This document shows, piece by piece, positions 25,856-31,963 of a stretch of 34,409 nt of DNA. Within the stretch, counting starts at the first letter, position 1, and each line of letters begins with the position of its first letter. Both the position numbers and the translations under genes were made by a program. Below the pieces are notes generated by a model. The model searched no databases. It was not told the origin of the DNA and saw nothing but the letters and a program-made list of their open reading frames with translations. The stretch comes from CAZTGZ01 sp044339595. GTDB taxonomy: Bacteria; Bacteroidota; Bacteroidia; NS11-12g; UBA9320. The DNA lies in the NCBI GenBank assembly GCA_044339595.1, contig JBIIVF010000009.1, positions 1 through 34,409 of the forward strand. The letters are read 5' to 3'.

Positions 25856-27103
25856 CTATTCATTAATCGTGCTCAATTGCACCAGCTCAATTCTTTTTTC
25901 ATCCGCTTTGAGGATTTGAATTTCAAAGTTTTCGAGAACGATGGTTTCACCCACTTGCGGGATGCTTTCGTGGTAAGCGATGATAAATCCACCCAGGGTT
26001 TCATATTCGCCGATGGGTAAATTTAAATCGTATTGCTCGTTTAGGTAGTCGATTTCGAGAGATGTGCTGAAACGATAAGTGTCTTCATTGATTTTTTCTT
26101 CAATGATTCCATCATCGTCATCGTGTTCATCTTCAATTTCGCCAAAAATTTCTTCCATGATGTCTTCAGCAGTGATGATGCCCGCTGTTCCACCAAATTC
26201 ATCCACCACCAGGGCAATGCTTTTACCGGTGGTGGTAAATTCCTTGAGCAGTTCATGAGCCGGTTTAGACTCATTGGTGATAAGGATTGGTTTAAGGATG
26301 GATTTAATGGTAGCCGGTTTTTTAAACATGTCGAAGTGGTGTACATACCCAATGATATGATCGATGCTTTCGCGGTATACCAATATCTTGCTATGGTGGC
26401 TTTCTTTGAAGGTGTCGGTCAATTCCTGGATGGTGTCATTTACTTCTACTGCCACGAGTTGCGTTCTTGGAACCATGCATTCTCGCACGCGCACACTGCC
26501 AAAATCAAGGGCATTTTTGATGATTTCAGTATCTACTTCCTGTGTTTCGTCATCACTTTGTTTGGTTTCGGATAAATAGTGATCGAGGTCCAATTTACTG
26601 AAAGCCGGAGACTCTTCCGTGAAACGTTGTCTGAGCAGAATATAAAGCGAAGTTTTGCTGAGCCATAAGGTGAACTTTACCAATGGCCAAAGCAGCACAT
26701 AAAAAAGTTGAAATGGGTAAATCAAAACGCTGAGAACCCCGGTTGGATTGATTCTGAACAGCGCTTTCGGCATAAATTCGGCTGTAATTAGAACGATCAC
26801 GGTGGATATGCCTGTTGCCACCAAAACAGCCGTAGCCGGTGAGAACGAAGTGAGGGTTGGTCTGAGCATTTCCTCCATCGTGATACTGTACAAAACCAAA
26901 GCGATGTTGTTGCCCATCAATATGGTACTGATGAATTTGGAGGGTTGTTTCATGTAATTTGAACAGATCACAGCCCATCGTTCGCCCTGATTGCTCATCA
27001 GTTCTACCCTGAGTTTGTTGGCAGAGAGAAATGCACTTTCCAAACCTGAGAAAAAGGCAGAAAGCGACAACATAATCAGAATGACGATAATATCAATTCC
27101 CAT
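25856..27103 (-). CDS. CNNM/HlyC-CorC-family membrane protein with CBS pair
   Basis: A 415-residue inner-membrane protein of the hemolysin/CorC group, related to CNNM magnesium transporters. Residues about 1-185 are the DUF21 membrane domain with three to four helices (SAFFSGLESAFLSANKLRVEL at the first helix, ITAEFMPKALFRIN at the cytoplasmic side). Residues about 205-330 are two CBS motifs (VRECMVPRTQLVAVEV, IGYVHHFDMF, and ALVVDEFGGTAGIITAEDIMEEIFGEI). The end is the transporter-associated CorC_HlyC domain (LNLPIGEYETLGGFI). A role in Mg2+ or Co2+ export is the usual suggestion. GldE is related but has a different N-terminus. A TAACTTTG -7 box (27121 to 27114) lies 10 bp before the ATG. 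Confidence 0.9.
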   Translation of the reverse strand: MGIDIIVILIMLSLSAFFSGLESAFLSANKLRVELMSNQGERWAVICSNYMKQPSKFISTILMGNNIALVLYSITMEEMLRPTLTSFSPATAVLVATGISTVIVLITAEFMPKALFRINPTGVLSVLIYPFQLFYVLLWPLVKFTLWLSKTSLYILLRQRFTEESPAFSKLDLDHYLSETKQSDDETQEVDTEIIKNALDFGSVRVRECMVPRTQLVAVEVNDTIQELTDTFKESHHSKILVYRESIDHIIGYVHHFDMFKKPATIKSILKPILITNESKPAHELLKEFTTTGKSIALVVDEFGGTAGIITAEDIMEEIFGEIEDEHDDDDGIIEEKINEDTYRFSTSLEIDYLNEQYDLNLPIGEYETLGGFIIAYHESIPQVGETIVLENFEIQILKADEKRIELVQLSTINE

Positions 27104-27113
27104 AAGATATGGG

Positions 27114-27121
27114 CAAAGTTA
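27114..27121 (-). promoter_or_regulatory. Likely -7 box of the CNNM-family gene
   Basis: TAACTTTG on the minus strand matches TAnnTTTG and is 10 bp before the start codon. No -33 TTG at suitable spacing. Confidence 0.45.
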
Positions 27122-27189
27122 GAATTTTTCTGTTGGATGTCATTGGGGGCATGGGATGATTTTGCATGATTTGCTTGAAATTAACCATC

Positions 27190-27911
27190 ATGTCTAATCA
27201 AGAACAATTTAAAGAAGTCGTTTAAAGGGATATACGTTTAAGGGTGATTTTATACAATTCGGCACCGCCATGCTCGATAATGCGGCATTGGCAGGCACTC
27301 CGGTGAGTATGCCGCTGAAAACAATCAATCGACATGGGTTGATTGCCGGTGCTACCGGAACGGGGAAAACCAAAACCTTGCAAAACTTTGCAGAGAAGCT
27401 CTCTGAAAAAGGAATTCCGGTTTTGATGATGGATATTAAAGGTGACCTGAGTGGCATTAGTCAACCCGGCACAGGAAATCCCAAAATTGACGAGCGTCAT
27501 GCCCTCATTGGAATTCCCTGGAAGGCAACTCAATATCCTGTAGAACTGCTCACAATTTCTGAACAGACCGGGGTGAGGATGCGTGCCACTATTTCTGAAT
27601 TCGGACCCGTTTTGCTTTCTAAAATTTTGGAATTGAACGACACCCAGGGTGGATTGGTGTCATTGATTTTTAAGTATTGTGATGACAAAAAGTTTCCATT
27701 GCTCGACATCAAGGATTTTCGCAAAACCCTTCAATTTATTTCCAATGAAGGGAAGGATGAAATTGAAAAGGAATATGGGCTGATCAGCACTTCTTCTGTA
27801 GGGGCAGTCATGCGCAAGCTAATTGAGATTGAAGAGCAGGGCGCGGATTTGTTTTTTGGTGTATTGGGGCTGTCAGGTACCAGGAGGAGGAGCACGAAGA
27901 GACTTTTTTAA
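27190..27911 (+). pseudogene. HerA-like (DUF853 type) ATPase gene: frameshift plus internal deletion
   Basis: The family start MSNQEQFKEVV can be read from the ATG at 27190, but then hits TAA at 27223. The continuation KGYTFKGDFIQFGTAMLDNAAL runs in the -1 frame, so one base appears lost near 27222-27226. The body keeps the P-loop GLIAGATGTGKTKT and MMDIKGDLSGIS. At DLFFG the sequence jumps straight to VLGLSGTRRRSTKRLF, which resembles the usual extreme C-terminus of these about 500-residue proteins. Roughly 260 residues holding Walker B and the rest of the ATPase core are missing. A start at the ATG 27270 could make a 213-residue remnant, which would not be a working motor. The full-length comparison is from memory. 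Confidence 0.75.
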
Positions 27912-28056
27912 TGGATAGTTATGAATGATGAATGGGTCCGGGGTTAAGGATGGTTAATAATTAAATAACAAGGGGATGGTTGAGATTTTTTTTGATTTGG
28001 GGGGCTATAATTATTTTCGAGGAACCATTTTTAAACGCACTTAAAAACCGTAAAAC

Positions 28057-28379
28057 ATGTAATTCGAGATTTATAAAACGCAAAGAATCAAGAGTATTAT
28101 TTCCGATTGAAAGCAGCCAATGGTCAGGTAATTTTGACCAGTGAGGGCTACAAAACAAAAGCAAGCGCCATCAACGGTGCAGAAAGTGTGATGAAGAATT
28201 CTGCCAGTCAGGATCGTTTTGAGGTGAAAAAAGCTTCCAATGAGAAATGGCATTTCAATTTAAAATCGAGCAATGGTCAGATTGTCGGGAGCAGTCAGAT
28301 GTATACATCAGAAAGTGGGATGAAAAACGGCATTGAGTCTGTGATGAGAACAGCTCCGGAAGCGTCCATTGATGATTAA
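28057..28379 (+). pseudogene. YegP/DUF1508-family gene, broken at its 5' end
   Basis: Two DUF1508 repeats (FRLKAANGQVILTSEGYKTKASAINGAESV and WHFNLKSSNGQIVGSSQMYTSESGMKNGIESV) give a clear YegP match. The expected start MxKFEIYKDAKNQEYY can be seen, but codon 2 after the ATG at 28057 is TAA, and a base is missing between 28077 and 28080, where AAA-AC-GCA replaces an expected K-D-A. Only from the TTG at 28107 is the frame clean (90 residues), which would lose the first strand of the first repeat. It is either a pseudogene or a rare TTG-started short form. The family is small and of unknown function. Confidence 0.7.
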
Positions 28380-28404
28380 CCGCGTAGAGCAAAAAAAAGT
28401 CCAT

Positions 28405-28434
28405 AAAAAAAACCGGCAGGAGCCGGTTTTTTTT
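28405..28434. terminator. Two-way intrinsic terminator between the YegP-like and RRM genes
   Basis: Stem AAAAAAAACCGGC (28405-28417) / GCCGGTTTTTTTT (28422-28434), 13 bp with loop AGGA. The A and T runs make it work in both directions, as needed for the two convergent genes. Confidence 0.9.
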
Positions 28435-28463
28435 ATGATTGGTGAGTCTAAAAAAAGTGTTTA

Positions 28464-28778
28464 CTAGAAACGACGATTTTGACCACCTCCGCCTCCACGG
28501 TTGTTGTTCGGTCTGAAATTACCTGAAGGACGGTTTTCGCGAGGAAGTGCTTCCTTCACTGAAATTTCTTTTCCTTCGATTTCAGCTCCTGACAATTCGG
28601 AAATGGCGTTGTTTGCTTCGCTGTCGTTTGGCATTTCAACAAATCCATAACCTTTGGATCTGCCGGTTTCCCGGTCTGTAATAATTTTGGCTGAAGATAC
28701 TTCTCCAAATTGTTCGAAAACCTCTCTGAGGTCGTCATTCGTTAAACGAAAATTTAAATTTGCTACAAAAATGTTCAT
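28464..28778 (-). CDS. RRM-domain RNA-binding protein
   Basis: A 104-residue cytoplasmic protein with a single RNA recognition motif. RNP2 is IFVANL (residues 3-8) and RNP1 is KGYGFVEM (residues 42-49), both intact with their aromatic residues. After residue about 80 comes a flexible Arg/Asn/Gly tail (NRGGGGGQNRRF). Such proteins are common in Bacteroidota and cyanobacteria and bind mRNA; Bacteroides members act as broad post-transcriptional regulators, and cyanobacterial ones respond to cold. Its upstream leader carries a terminator-like hairpin (28805-28845), which suggests control at the RNA level. Confidence 0.93.
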   Translation of the reverse strand: MNIFVANLNFRLTNDDLREVFEQFGEVSSAKIITDRETGRSKGYGFVEMPNDSEANNAISELSGAEIEGKEISVKEALPRENRPSGNFRPNNNRGGGGGQNRRF

Positions 28779-28804
28779 AATAAAAAAATAATAAAAAATT
28801 AAAA

Positions 28805-28845
28805 AGGGCTAAGAAAATCGCTTGCGGAATACAATTAGGCCCGCG
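28805..28845 (-). promoter_or_regulatory. Terminator-like hairpin in the leader of the RRM gene
   Basis: Read on the minus strand, GGGCCTAA and TTAGCCC pair with one bulged C around a 20-odd base loop that itself contains CGC-AA-GCG. The stem is followed directly by TTTTTAATTTTTTA and then, about 25 bases on, by the RRM start codon. This is the form of an attenuator or thermosensor, though it could be a leftover upstream terminator. Confidence 0.45.
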
Positions 28846-28871
28846 AACGTATGTTCCTTGCTTATGAGCTG

Positions 28872-28879
28872 CAAAAGTC
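28872..28879 (-). promoter_or_regulatory. Possible -7 box of the RRM gene
   Basis: GACTTTTG on the minus strand matches TAnnTTTG at 7 of 8 positions and would give a leader of about 90 bases. No good -33 TTG. Confidence 0.25.
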
Positions 28880-29026
28880 TGACTTTTATTTCATTTATCC
28901 GCATAAAATGTTTTTTTGACCGGATTTACTCGATAGATTTATGAATTTTCATGGTTTTAGCTGTGTGGGTCATTGGGTGAGGGTGTGAAATCAGGTATGC
29001 CGAATACGTTGGTGTTACACCCCCGA

Positions 29027-29250
29027 CGGGATGGGCGATGTCAATCCATCGATTATTTCGGGATAGTCTGCACCAATCCGTCAATTATTACGGGATGGGT
29101 GATTTCAATCCATCGATTATTACGGGATGGGTGATTTCAATCCATCGATTATTACGGGATGGGCTGCACCAATCCGTCAATTATTACGGGATGGGTGATT
29201 TCAATCCATCGATTATTACGGGATGGGCTGCACCAATCCCTCTGATATTG
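29027..29250. repeat. Left array: seven tandem 32-bp palindromic units
   Basis: Seven units of exactly 32 bp start at 29027, 29059, 29091, 29123, 29155, 29187 and 29219, each opening with CGGGAT and most closing with ATTATT(A/T). There are two versions: A with TGATTTCAATCCATCGA in the middle, and B with CTGCACCAATCCGTCAA. Their order is A'-B-A-A-B-A-B. Version B folds as GGGATGGG-CTGCA-CCAATCCC with one mismatch. There is no unique spacer between units, so this is not a CRISPR array. An open frame across it is a repeat artefact. Confidence 0.95.
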
Positions 29251-29267
29251 CGCCCTTTCAGGGCTGG
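29251..29267. repeat. Terminal hairpin of the left array
   Basis: CGCCCTTTCAGGGCTGG follows the last unit without a gap. It folds as GCCCT-TTC-AGGGC. The same 17 bases close the right array at 29962-29978. It lies 5 bp from the stop codon of the Y1 transposase. Confidence 0.9.
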
Positions 29268-29272
29268 GGGAA

Positions 29273-29725
29273 TTAATCCCAGACATAACGCTCGTCAAAT
29301 TCTACATCAAATTTTAGGAGAAGGGATCTATATTCTGTTTGAAAGGTTTTTTTGCTGTGACGTTGCTTTTGATTTGCGATGTATTTTTTAATTGTATCGA
29401 CTTTTGACGGGCTTACCGAAAAGGCACCGTAGCCTCCCTGCCAATAAAAATTTTCTAATTTCTTGTCTTTAGTTTTTATCCATTTGGAGGAATGTGACTT
29501 GAGCTCTTCTACGAGCTTCATCAGGGGAATTTTCTTAGATAATTTGCATAGAATGTGTATGTGGTCGGTATATCCACCTACTATAATGGATTGACATTCA
29601 AGATGATTGCAAATGCCACCAAGGTATGCATGTAATTCTTCCTCTACCGGCGGATGAATTAAATGTTGTCTGTATTTGGTGCTAAATACAATGTGAATAT
29701 AGTTTTGTACGAGTGATTGTCCCAT
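29273..29725 (-). CDS. IS200/REP-associated (RAYT-like) Y1 transposase
   Basis: A 150-residue HUH single-strand DNA transposase. I chose the ATG at 29725 (MGQSLVQNYIHIVFSTKYR), the family start; the longer frame from 29785 reads into a repeat unit. The metal-binding HUH pair is H55 and H57 (DHIHIL). The catalytic tyrosine is Y115 in IKKYIANQ. Other family blocks are SSKWIKTK, FYWQGGYGAFSVS and the closing EFDERYVW. All catalytic parts are present, so it could be active. No TnpB/IscB-type gene accompanies it. It is framed on both sides by 32-bp palindromic units and sits against a hairpin at its 3' end, the arrangement of REP-associated tyrosine transposases. Confidence 0.93.
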   Translation of the reverse strand: MGQSLVQNYIHIVFSTKYRQHLIHPPVEEELHAYLGGICNHLECQSIIVGGYTDHIHILCKLSKKIPLMKLVEELKSHSSKWIKTKDKKLENFYWQGGYGAFSVSPSKVDTIKKYIANQKQRHSKKTFQTEYRSLLLKFDVEFDERYVWD

Positions 29726-29761
29726 GGTGGTGTGTGAAAATGAAAATAGGTTCATAATGAC

Positions 29762-29961
29762 CGAGGGATAGGCGCTCACATCCATTGGTTATTACGCATA
29801 GCGGGATGGGCGACACCTATCATTCGGATATTTCGGGAAGGGCTGCGCCAATCCCTCGGTTATTTCGGGAAGGGCTTCGCCAATCCCTCGGTTATTTCGG
29901 GAAGGGCTTCGCCAATCCCTCGGTTATTTCGGGAAGGGCTTCGCCAATCCCTCGGTTATTT
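29762..29961. repeat. Right array: degenerate unit plus five tandem 32-bp palindromic units
   Basis: Units of exactly 32 bp start at 29802, 29834, 29866, 29898 and 29930. The last three are identical and the second differs by one base. Inner units fold as GGGAAGGGC-TTC-GCCAATCCC with two mismatches in the stem. The first (29802) keeps CGGGATGGGCGA, as does the first unit of the left array. A degenerate 33-bp copy (29762-29794) lies closer to the transposase start, separated by 7 bases. Confidence 0.93.
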
Positions 29962-29978
29962 CGCCCTTTCAGGGCTGG
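29962..29978. repeat. Terminal hairpin of the right array
   Basis: CGCCCTTTCAGGGCTGG, identical to 29251-29267 and in the same orientation, directly after the last unit and 25 bp from the end of the neighbouring Zn-ribbon gene. Confidence 0.9.
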
Positions 29979-30003
29979 AAATGGAGCCGTTGGTTTCCGA
30001 TTT

Positions 30004-30423
30004 TTAGGCAAATGCCGGAGAAAAGGGAAACAACCGGTTGTCGAAATATTCATCTTGGGGGGTGCGTGCACGGTCGGCAAAGATTTCTACGTGGCGAGCA
30101 TCGGTAAATAGATAGCCCATTTCGTAATTGAGAAAAATCGTTTTGCCGGATGAAGCTGCCCGAGAGGATGTACAGTAATTGAAATCAAAACCTGCCGCTA
30201 AGAGTTCTTGCTGCGGAACTCTCGTTTTGTTGAGGCTTTGGAATTCGATGAGAATGCGGCGATTTTTTCGCAAAGCATGGTTGACTCTTCTCATCAGGTT
30301 GTTCTCGTCGCTGTTAAGATTATTGTTAAATTCATTTCGACAATGGTCATTGCAGAATTTTTTGTCTGATCTGCCGACCAGTTTCCTGCTGCATTGCAGG
30401 CATAATTTGGATGTAGTATTCAT
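30004..30423 (-). CDS. Zn-ribbon (DUF2116-like) protein of unknown function
   Basis: A 139-residue cytoplasmic protein. The start at 30423 (MNTTSKLCLQC) is preferred because a longer frame to 30447 would overlap the -7 box. Cys8, Cys11, Cys24 and Cys28 form a C-x2-C-x12-C-x3-C zinc ribbon (CLQCSRKLVGRSDKKFCNDHC). The following helix NEFNNNLNSDENNLMRRVNHALRKNRRIL is basic, and the C-terminal half is strand-rich (KTIFLNYEMGYLF). I recall similar proteins widely in Bacteroidota, where they are uncharacterised. Nucleic-acid binding is plausible but not shown. Confidence 0.75.
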   Translation of the reverse strand: MNTTSKLCLQCSRKLVGRSDKKFCNDHCRNEFNNNLNSDENNLMRRVNHALRKNRRILIEFQSLNKTRVPQQELLAAGFDFNYCTSSRAASSGKTIFLNYEMGYLFTDARHVEIFADRARTPQDEYFDNRLFPFSPAFA

Positions 30424-30444
30424 AATTTGGGGGTTTGGGTTATT

Positions 30445-30452
30445 CAAAGATA
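30445..30452 (-). promoter_or_regulatory. Likely -7 box of the Zn-ribbon gene
   Basis: TATCTTTG on the minus strand, a perfect TAnnTTTG, 21 bp before the ATG at 30423. A TTTG lies 24 bp further up (30480 to 30477), slightly too far for a standard -33 box. Confidence 0.45.
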
Positions 30453-30537
30453 AATGATTTGTGAGACAAAATGCAAATAGTAAACGATACCGTTGATTGG
30501 GTTCAGTATGTTTCTTACCTGCTCAAATAGGCGAGCA

Positions 30538-31377
30538 TTATTTTTTAGAAAAGATGAGAATATCCTGAAAATCTTTGGCATTCTCGCGATTTCTGCCACT
30601 CCACCATCCCGGATAAAAAGCGGTTTTTTGGAGGTTTGATTCTGTACAAAGCATCTCGATAAAGGAGGGGATAAATCCGATGTTGGCTTCGGGTACTTTA
30701 AGATTGTGTAAAAAATAATTTCCTTTGGGATAAGGGAAAAAGGGTTCGATTTCTTTGTTCATGAAACCGATGGCATCTTCATCCAAAATGAAAAAGGTAG
30801 CAAAACAGGTCCCGCCGGTTTTTAAAATTCGATTGATTTCAACCATGTAACGCCGAACATCTTCCGGCATCATGTGGGTGAACACACTGGTTAAAATGAC
30901 AAAATCAAAGGAGTTATCTGAATAAGGGAATTCAAAAGATGCCGCAGGTTTCCCTTGGTCGGTATAGAGTCGGTTGTTGAGCGTTGCGAGTTTAAAATGG
31001 AAGTTAGGATATTGTGAAGCAATGTGTTTGTTGCACCAATTAATGCCCATGGGTATGATGTCGAATCCGTCGTAGGAACCTTGGGCTGAGAGATATTTGG
31101 TTAACGGAACCGCCATTCGACCCATCCCGCTTCCAATATCCAAAACCCGATGATGGGGCTGAAGATTGCCCAAGGCGATAAAATGTTTTAGGAATTTTTC
31201 ACCCTGTAAAACAAAATCTCCGGAGCCGGTAAAGATGGCCCCCTTGGGTGGTACCATCTTCGGTCGCTTACCGCTTATCCCTTCATACAGATCGATGGGG
31301 AAATAGTAGAACCGACGCAGCCGGTATCTCCACTTGGGGGATACTGCATAGAATACATTGCGCAAAAACTTTTTCAA
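30538..31377 (-). CDS. Class I SAM-dependent methyltransferase
   Basis: A 279-residue enzyme with a Rossmann methyltransferase fold. Motif I is VLDIGSGMGRMAVPLTKYL (about residues 78-96). An acidic strand end (YDGFDII) follows, then the motif FDFVILTSVFTHMMPEDVRRYMVEINRILKTGG, typical of the Methyltransf_11/25 groups. A basic, aromatic N-terminus (FLRNVFYAVSPKWRYRLRRFYYFP) may touch the membrane or RNA. The substrate cannot be told; similar proteins occur with glycan or lipid genes. A TATATTTG box (31390 to 31383) ends 5 bp before the ATG, so the mRNA is probably leaderless or nearly so. Confidence 0.88.
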   Translation of the reverse strand: MKKFLRNVFYAVSPKWRYRLRRFYYFPIDLYEGISGKRPKMVPPKGAIFTGSGDFVLQGEKFLKHFIALGNLQPHHRVLDIGSGMGRMAVPLTKYLSAQGSYDGFDIIPMGINWCNKHIASQYPNFHFKLATLNNRLYTDQGKPAASFEFPYSDNSFDFVILTSVFTHMMPEDVRRYMVEINRILKTGGTCFATFFILDEDAIGFMNKEIEPFFPYPKGNYFLHNLKVPEANIGFIPSFIEMLCTESNLQKTAFYPGWWSGRNRENAKDFQDILIFSKK

Positions 31378-31382
31378 CCCGG

Positions 31383-31390
31383 CAAATATA
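31383..31390 (-). promoter_or_regulatory. -7 box of the methyltransferase gene
   Basis: Perfect TATATTTG on the minus strand only 5 bp before the start codon, implying a nearly leaderless transcript. No clear -33 TTG. Confidence 0.5.
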
Positions 31391-31401
31391 GGGTCTTCAC
31401 C

Positions 31402-31959
31402 TTACACCTTATCAGTAAAATGCCTCACCGATTTTGGTTCTTCAAATTTGGCTGTATCGTATGCCGCAGAATTATTTTTGGGAATGGATAACGATTTCCA
31501 ATGCTGATCTGCCCAAAACTTTGATAAGAAAACAATTTGTCCGGAATGGTGACTGTAATGACATAATTGTCTGGTGATGGCATCCATGACGGTATGACCT
31601 TCATTTCGAATATAGATGATACGATCGAGGTCACTGGGTTTGAGTTGTTCTAATGCGTTATAGAGACAATTCCAGCCATTGTGCCAGTATTCATAAAGTT
31701 CTTCTTTCTTTTTGAAATCATTCTCAAATTCCTGATCTCTGTTTCTCCAAGGTTTTTCGCCATCCGATTCTAAAAAGTCGGTCCATCGGCTCAACATATT
31801 CCCGGCGAGGTGTTTGGCAATAATCGCAATGCTATTGCTTTCGGGGGAAGGAGTTTGGAACAACTGAGCCTCATTGACCTGACTCATGGCAGATTCTGCT
31901 AACCCTTGGTAATATTTGAATAGTCGGATGGAGGAGTCTAAAAAATTGTTTTCAATCAT
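31402..31959 (-). CDS. DinB-superfamily (DUF1572-like) protein
   Basis: A 185-residue four-helix-bundle protein. The ATG at 31959 (MIENNFLDSSIRLFKYYQ) fits the family; an upstream in-frame ATG at 32010 overlaps the preceding lipoprotein gene. Histidines placed like the DinB metal ligands are H50 (IAKHLAGNM) and H134 with H137/H138 (LCHYSHHSGQIVFL). The block MLSRWTDFLESDGEKPWRNRDQEF is typical of DUF1572. Such proteins bind a divalent metal and are related to thiol-dependent transferases; the reaction is unknown. It starts 4 bp after the DUF3347 lipoprotein stop, so both are probably one operon. Confidence 0.83.
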   Translation of the reverse strand: MIENNFLDSSIRLFKYYQGLAESAMSQVNEAQLFQTPSPESNSIAIIAKHLAGNMLSRWTDFLESDGEKPWRNRDQEFENDFKKKEELYEYWHNGWNCLYNALEQLKPSDLDRIIYIRNEGHTVMDAITRQLCHYSHHSGQIVFLSKFWADQHWKSLSIPKNNSAAYDTAKFEEPKSVRHFTDKV

Positions 31960-31963
31960 TGGC

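Noticed and set aside
25856..27103. GldE gliding protein
   Set aside because: It shares the CBS/CorC parts, but its N-terminus fits the general hemolysin/CNNM group and no gld genes are adjacent.
27190..27235. Programmed -1 frameshift in the HerA-like gene
   Set aside because: The heptamer T-TTA-AAG is in the wrong phase for slippage from the upstream frame, and the gene is also internally deleted; a plain mutation is simpler.
29038..29391. 117-codon plus-strand open frame across the left repeat array
   Set aside because: Its translation is just the repeat read through; it overlaps the transposase stop and has no domain.
29027..29961. CRISPR array
   Set aside because: The 32-bp units touch each other with no unique spacers, there are two unit types, and no cas gene is present.
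29785..30111. 108-codon plus-strand open frame across the right repeat array
   Set aside because: A by-product of the tandem 32-bp units; it overlaps the Zn-ribbon gene on the other strand.
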